Positions 6,196 through 9,337 of a stretch of 9,337 bases of DNA are shown one piece after another; the stretch's first letter is position 1, and each line of letters begins with the position of its first letter. The notes beneath the pieces are model-generated. The model was given only the letters and a program-made list of their open reading frames with translations, searched no databases and was not told the origin of the DNA. The stretch covers positions 1 to 9,337 of the forward strand of contig JAEFDA010000005.1 of assembly GCA_016126025.1 (NCBI GenBank). The letters run 5' to 3'. Source of the stretch: Nitrososphaerota archaeon (lineage in GTDB: Archaea > Thermoproteota > Nitrososphaeria > Nitrososphaerales > Nitrosopumilaceae). The position numbers and the translations under genes were made by a program.

Positions 6196-7211
6196 CAGTC
6201 GTCCTCGGCGCGCTGCAGCCGGTTTAATGTCTTTATTATGTCAGCCTTGATCTTTTCCAGATCCTCCGAGTCGTCCCCGTCGGGATCCGGGGGTGCGGGT
6301 CCGCCCCCTTCGGCCCGCCCCGCTCCGGGGCGGCCGGGCGCGTCCCCGTGTATGTCCTTGGGTTCCATGGCCGGGGGCGCATCGCCGGATGTCCCGGTCC
6401 CCGCCCCGACCTGTATGGGAGTCTCCCCGCCGGATGTCTTGGGCGGTGCGGCGGCGGGCGTGTCCGGTGGGTGTTCTACATCTGCCGTACTGTCCGGCCC
6501 CTTCCCGGGGGCATTGTGTCCAGCTTCATTCTCCACGCCTCCGGCAGCACTTGCGTCACCGGGTTGCGGTATGGTGTCGGCATGCGGTCCGGCGGGCGCA
6601 GCTGCCTGCGGCACCTTGGTATCCCCGGCTTCGGGCTCCGTCTCAGGAGTATCGGGCGTGCTGTAAGCGCTTGGAGGTGCCTTGGTGTCGGGTTCGCCTC
6701 CGGGCGGTTCTGGAACGTCCGGCACTGCGGTATCTTCGATCTGGGTATCGGGGGCGGCGGCCCGAACCTCATCGGCGCCGGATTCTCCCCTCGCCCCTGA
6801 AGGTTCGGGGATGTCGGGGACCGTGGCTACTCCGCTCTGGGTAACCGAGTCTGGAGCCACGCTCTCGGCGCCGGGTTCGCCGGCGCCCCCCGCATCTCCG
6901 TCCGGCACTGCATGCCCGGGCGCGTCCACCATTGTATCCTGCTCCTCCCTTGGAGTGGCGGTGTCAGGGTCCGGCGTACGGTCCCCTCCGGCGATGGCCT
7001 GCTCCACTTCTTTCAGCCGGGCCTGGTATCCGGGCAGCAGCTCCTGGCGCTCGGACGCATAGGCGGGATCCCGCTCCAGAAGGGACACGGTCCTCTTCAG
7101 CACGTTCCGCTCAGAGCGCAGGGCCGACCCTGCGGCCCTCCGGCCGCGCCGGATCAGGGCGGCGGCGGCCACGCCGGCCACGCCGCAGAGAACGATCAGG
7201 ATTTCCTGCAT
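6195..7211 (-). CDS. Membrane-anchored protein with long disordered Pro/Ala/Gly/Asp-rich region
   Basis: I do not recognise this 338-residue protein. Residues 4-20 (ILIVLCGVAGVAAAALI) form one hydrophobic helix followed at once by RRGRR, so the remainder probably faces the cytoplasm (positive-inside rule). Residues about 31-75 look helical and charged (SERNVLKRTVSLLERDP, then LLPGYQARLKEVEQAIA). Residues about 76-312 are acidic and low-complexity, rich in Pro, Gly, Ala, Asp and Thr, with a repeated VPD(I/V)PEP motif at 131-137 and 163-169. The last 25 residues return to an amphipathic helix (SEDLEKIKADIIKTLNRLQ). The ATG follows the rpl37e stop directly (TAG-ATG) and its stop overlaps the rpiA start, so it is part of the operon. 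The high GC of the disordered part opens long shadow frames on both strands, but operon position, the anchor and the ordered ends support this frame. A role as ribosome or RNA tether is only speculation. Confidence 0.75.
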   Translation of the reverse strand: MQEILIVLCGVAGVAAAALIRRGRRAAGSALRSERNVLKRTVSLLERDPAYASERQELLPGYQARLKEVEQAIAGGDRTPDPDTATPREEQDTMVDAPGHAVPDGDAGGAGEPGAESVAPDSVTQSGVATVPDIPEPSGARGESGADEVRAAAPDTQIEDTAVPDVPEPPGGEPDTKAPPSAYSTPDTPETEPEAGDTKVPQAAAPAGPHADTIPQPGDASAAGGVENEAGHNAPGKGPDSTADVEHPPDTPAAAPPKTSGGETPIQVGAGTGTSGDAPPAMEPKDIHGDAPGRPGAGRAEGGGPAPPDPDGDDSEDLEKIKADIIKTLNRLQRAEDD

Positions 7212-7379
7212 CTAGGTGTACCACTTGATCCACGAGTACTTTCTGATCTTGGAATCAGGGAAGCCGCAGCTGGCGCAGCGGTAGTGCCTCTTGTGGAGCG
7301 AATTCTTGCCGCACCTCCTGCACCGTATGTGGGTCTTCTTCCTGGTCAGCTTTCCCATGGATGTGGTTCCCTTCACCAC
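7212..7379 (-). CDS. rpl37e: 50S ribosomal protein L37e
   Basis: This 55-residue protein of the large ribosomal subunit is shared by archaea and eukaryotes. It is a four-cysteine zinc ribbon, CxxC (C20, C23) and CxxC (C35, C38), in a highly basic chain (KKTHIRCRRCGKNSLHKRHY). The first ATG (7358) would miss the conserved N-terminal KGT.S segment. Reading upstream in frame gives VVKGTTSMGK, which matches the family's usual M-x-KGTPSxGK, so the start is a GTG, most likely 7377-7379 (7374-7376 is the alternative). GGTGA at 7386-7390, overlapping the lsm stop codon, is a good SD six bases before it. The gene follows lsm by ten bases, an arrangement conserved in many archaea, and the next gene's ATG abuts its stop. 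Confidence 0.93.
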   Translation of the reverse strand: MVKGTTSMGKLTRKKTHIRCRRCGKNSLHKRHYRCASCGFPDSKIRKYSWIKWYT

Positions 7380-7385
7380 GGCCTC

Positions 7386-7390
7386 TCACC
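7386..7390 (-). promoter_or_regulatory. Shine-Dalgarno site deciding the GTG start of rpl37e
   Basis: GGTGA on the minus strand overlaps the last part of the lsm stop codon and lies six bases before GTG 7377-7379. The internal ATG at 7358 has no comparable site at the right distance. Confidence 0.6.
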
Positions 7391-7626
7391 TAGCCGGATG
7401 GAGGGGGTGATATCATTACCACGTTGTCGCCCCTGACCACGATGGTCCCCAGGTCGTTGGACTCGCCATCGCTGGTAATCTCCTCGGAGCTGTCCAGCAT
7501 CAGGTTCATGTGCTGGTCGAATCCCAGCAGGCTCCCCCGGATGGTCTTGTTGCCCTTGAGTTTTATCAGTACGACCTTGTCGATGCTCTCGTCCAGCACC
7601 TTTACCGCCATATCTATGGACATCAT
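7390..7626 (-). CDS. lsm: Archaeal Sm-like (LSm/SmAP) RNA-binding protein
   Basis: This 78-residue protein of the Sm fold forms heptameric rings that bind U-rich RNA in archaea and are linked to tRNA and small-RNA metabolism. The Sm1 motif is clear at about 11-46 (LDESIDKVVLIKLKGN...GSLLGFDQHMNLML), with the RNA-contacting Asp 37 and Asn 41 in DQHMN. The Sm2 motif is at 60-72 (GTIVVRGDNVVMI), with the RGDN loop at 65-68. Length is typical for a single Sm domain without extension. Two adjacent ATGs (7626 and 7623) could start it. No SD is present, and the A-box about 25 bases upstream suggests a leaderless message. It is the first gene of the operon with rpl37e, the disordered membrane protein and rpiA. 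Confidence 0.95.
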   Translation of the reverse strand: MMSIDMAVKVLDESIDKVVLIKLKGNKTIRGSLLGFDQHMNLMLDSSEEITSDGESNDLGTIVVRGDNVVMISPPPSG

Positions 7627-7645
7627 GGGGCGACTCGGGACGGCA

Positions 7646-7656
7646 CTATATTAAAA
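7646..7656 (-). promoter_or_regulatory. A-box (TATA) of the lsm-rpl37e operon
   Basis: The minus strand reads TTTTAATATAG, very close to the archaeal TTTAWATA consensus. Its centre is about 25 bases from the A of the lsm ATG at 7626, so transcription should start at or within a few bases of the start codon (leaderless). It overlaps the final codons and stop (7646-7648) of the creatininase-family gene. Confidence 0.7.
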
Positions 7657-8368
7657 TTTCATTTGGGCGGGTGCCGTCCAGCCTCCCCAGGCACTCCCGG
7701 CGTAGGTTCCTGACGATCTCGGCCAGTATGCGGCGGCCCGCCTCGGCTGTGGCGCTCCGGGGATCCCCCCACACGCCGTTTCCGGTGGCCGCCGGGAAGG
7801 ACTCGGCGGCGGCCCTCTTGAGGCGCTCCACGCTGGCCTGCTCCATCCCGTCGGTCACCAGCCCCTTGCGGGCCCGGCTCATCCGCACCAAATCGGAGAC
7901 GGCCAGCATAAGGGATGTCTCGACAAACCCACCGTGATCGAACCGCGATCTTGTGAAGCGCCAGTACGAGAGGGCGTGCACCCTCGGCCCCTCCTCCCCG
8001 CGCCCGGAGACGAACCCGGAGAGAGCCCCGCGGTTGCCGTAGTGGCCGTTTATCAGGAATATGTCGCGTATGCCGTTGGCATGCAGCGAGTCGCAGATGT
8101 CCCCCAGAAGAGTCCCCAGTGTGGACTCCCGGATGCTGATCTGGAAGAATGGGGCATGCTCAAAGGAGACACCCGTGGATACGGCCGGGGCCACCAAAAA
8201 GCGGGGCCCCCGGCCCACCGACGCGGCGACGGCCGACGCTATGTCAGAGTCGGTGGAGACCGGCAGGTGTGGCCCGTGCTGCTCGGTGGATCCCACCGGT
8301 ATGATGGCCGCGGCGCCCGCCGATATGCGCCCTCTCAGGGCCGGGTCCGTCCGGGAGTGGAGGTCCAT
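7646..8368 (-). CDS. Creatininase-family metal-dependent amidohydrolase (ArfB-like candidate)
   Basis: This 240-residue protein has the creatininase-family metal-site motifs: PVGSTEQHGPHLPVSTD (Glu 29, His 31, Asp 40), GVSFEH (His 71), INGHYGN (His 109), then DHGGFVETS (His 145, Glu 150). The late GVWGDPRSATAEAG motif is also typical. Family members hydrolyse C-N bonds with Zn, Mn or Fe. In archaea one branch is ArfB, the deformylase of riboflavin and F420 precursor synthesis, which releases formate. That role is possible here because the gene is coupled to another formate-releasing enzyme, but motifs alone do not fix the substrate, and MftE-like or other members cannot be excluded. The start ATG lies one base after the purU stop. 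GGAGTGA within the end of purU (GGAG at 8373-8376) is a strong SD, so the two are co-translated. Its 3' end carries the lsm promoter. Confidence 0.87.
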   Translation of the reverse strand: MDLHSRTDPALRGRISAGAAAIIPVGSTEQHGPHLPVSTDSDIASAVAASVGRGPRFLVAPAVSTGVSFEHAPFFQISIRESTLGTLLGDICDSLHANGIRDIFLINGHYGNRGALSGFVSGRGEEGPRVHALSYWRFTRSRFDHGGFVETSLMLAVSDLVRMSRARKGLVTDGMEQASVERLKRAAAESFPAATGNGVWGDPRSATAEAGRRILAEIVRNLRRECLGRLDGTRPNEILI

Positions 8369-8369
8369 G

Positions 8370-9215
8370 TCACTCCTGCCGGATGTGGACCTTCCGCCAG
8401 TGCACCTGGAGGCGCCCCTCCAGATGCATACGCACCGCCTCGGTCAGCGTCTCGGCCTCCAGCCTCTGGCCGGCGGACTTGATAGAGTCCAGCGTATCTT
8501 CGGCATCCACCGGGAACGACTTTTGCAGTATGATGGGCCCCTGATCCAGGTTCTCGGTGACATAGTGGGATGTGACCCCTATTATCTTGGTGCCCCTCTC
8601 GTACGCCTGCATGTATGCGTACGCTCCCGGAAAGGCGGGCAGCAGGGAGGGGTGTATGTTGACTATGCGCCGCGGATACCTCCAGACAAAGTTGGGCGTG
8701 AGTATGCGCATGTACCTGGCCAGCACTATCAGATCTATGCTGTACCGCCGGCATACCTCGATCAGGTGAGCCTCGGCCTTCTCCTGGTCCCGCTCCCGCA
8801 CCGACACGAAGGGTATGCCCGCCCCTTCGGCCCTCTCCTTCAGGGTGTCCTCGGTGCCCACCACGACGGATATGCGTCCCCGCAGCCGGCCGTCGGAGGC
8901 CGCCTTCAGCAGGTCCTCCAGGCAGTGCCCCTCCTTGGTCACGAACACGGCGATGTTCTGGAGCCCGCTTGAGGCATGGTACACGTTGACGTCCATCCCC
9001 TCCTTTGCGGCCAGCCCCGACAGCTCCGAGTCGAAGGACTCTGCGTCCAGATCCCGGAAGGACGCCTCCAGATACATGCCGAAGAGCCCCCGTATGACGT
9101 TCTGGCTCACGGCCTCTATGTTGCCCCCCCGGGCGAACACGAACCCGGTGAACGCGGCTACTATGCCCTCCCGGTCATCGCCCACCACGGTTATCCCAAC
9201 GCGCTTCCTGTCCAT
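8370..9215 (-). CDS. purU: Formyltetrahydrofolate deformylase (PurU)
   Basis: Hydrolyses 10-formyl-tetrahydrofolate to tetrahydrofolate and formate, balancing one-carbon units and formate for purine synthesis. From ATG 9215 it has 281 residues, the normal PurU length. An N-terminal ACT domain (about 4-80; RVGITVVGDDREGIVAAFTG) comes first. A formyltransferase-fold domain follows, with VLARYMRILTP, the catalytic NIHPSLLPAF (Asn 186, His 188) and TSHYVTENLDQGPII (Asp 224), giving the Asn-His-Asp triad. An in-frame ATG at 9242 would add nine residues (MAAAPAPRR), but an A-box-like stretch (9241-9250) covers that codon. That stretch would place the transcript start near 9218, which favours 9215. 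No SD is seen. It lies directly downstream of tRNA-Leu and is followed after one base by the creatininase-family gene. Confidence 0.92.
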   Translation of the reverse strand: MDRKRVGITVVGDDREGIVAAFTGFVFARGGNIEAVSQNVIRGLFGMYLEASFRDLDAESFDSELSGLAAKEGMDVNVYHASSGLQNIAVFVTKEGHCLEDLLKAASDGRLRGRISVVVGTEDTLKERAEGAGIPFVSVRERDQEKAEAHLIEVCRRYSIDLIVLARYMRILTPNFVWRYPRRIVNIHPSLLPAFPGAYAYMQAYERGTKIIGVTSHYVTENLDQGPIILQKSFPVDAEDTLDSIKSAGQRLEAETLTEAVRMHLEGRLQVHWRKVHIRQE

Positions 9216-9238
9216 ACGGCGCGGCGCCGGGGCGGCCG

Positions 9239-9252
9239 CCATTATTAACCAT
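9239..9252 (-). promoter_or_regulatory. Possible A-box for purU
   Basis: The minus strand reads ATGGTTAATAATGG between the tRNA-Leu 3' end and purU, the only AT-rich stretch nearby. Its centre (about 9245) is roughly 30 bases before ATG 9213-9215, which would give a nearly leaderless message. It could instead be part of the tRNA 3' trailer, with purU read through from the tRNA promoter outside the window. Confidence 0.4.
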
Positions 9253-9253
9253 G

Positions 9254-9337
9254 TGCGGGAGGCGGGATTCGAACCCGCGAACTCCTCAGAGACAGGGTCC
9301 TAAGCCCTGCGCCTTTGACCGGGCTTGGCAACCCCCG
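9254..9337 (-). tRNA. tRNA-Leu(UAG), first base beyond the window
   Basis: The minus strand gives a class II tRNA. The acceptor 3' strand CTCCCGC (9255-9261) pairs with CGGGGG at the window edge; the expected first G would be base 9338. The anticodon arm is CAGGG-CTTAGGA-CCCTG, anticodon UAG, for CUA and related leucine codons. The variable arm is long (TCTC-TGA-GGAG), as in tRNA-Leu. The T arm is GCGGG-TTCGAAT-CCCGC. The discriminator is A73 (base 9254). There is no intron and no encoded CCA. Confidence 0.93.

Noticed and set aside
7212..7358. rpl37e starting at the internal ATG 7356-7358
   Set aside because: It would drop the conserved KGT.S N-terminal segment and lacks a positioned SD; the GTG at 7377-7379 has both.

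Overview
The window looks like a piece of a GC-rich archaeal chromosome. A eukaryote/archaeal-type ribosomal protein L37e sits directly behind an archaeal Sm-like (LSm) gene. TATA-like A-boxes lie about 25 bases upstream of apparently leaderless starts, and the tRNA genes encode no CCA end. Frequent ATA (Ile) and AGG (Arg) codons at high GC, the small SD-coupled operons and the gene set would fit a Nitrososphaerota (Thaumarchaeota) genome such as that of the sponge symbiont Cenarchaeum. That placement is inferred from overall style and was not tested by any search.

Left part (1-2146): the 3' portion of a long coiled-coil repeat gene runs off the left edge. It is followed by a decayed IS630-family insertion sequence of about 1.08 kb (1003-2080). 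Both imperfect terminal inverted repeats and the flanking TA dinucleotides are still visible, and the transposase is interrupted by three in-frame stops and several frameshifts. The element sits between two convergent genes.

Middle (2147-5526): a secreted or membrane-anchored protein with two tandem family-3 solute-binding (Venus-flytrap) domains lies on the minus strand. Next come tRNA-Ala(CGC) on the minus strand and, diverging from it, a cyclic amidohydrolase of the hydantoinase/dihydropyrimidinase group on the plus strand.

Right part (5518-9337), all on the minus strand: two compact operons, described here in transcription order (right to left). The first follows tRNA-Leu(UAG), cut by the window edge: a formyltetrahydrofolate deformylase (purU), then a creatininase-family amidohydrolase one base later. 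The second starts from a clear A-box lying over the stop codon of the creatininase gene: lsm, then rpl37e (a 55-residue zinc-ribbon ribosomal protein with a GTG start), then a membrane-anchored protein with a long disordered Pro/Ala/Gly/Asp-rich region, then rpiA. Junctions are a 10-base gap, TAG-ATG (no gap) and TGATG (1-base overlap). rpiA converges on the amidohydrolase gene and overlaps it by 9 bases. RNA-binding, translation and pentose-phosphate functions therefore appear to share one transcript.

I see no CRISPR array, defence island or clearly new multi-gene system. The points most worth a second look are the dateable IS630 relic, the double-sensor protein without an effector domain, the mosaic coiled-coil repeats, and the uncharacterised disordered membrane protein embedded in a translation operon.
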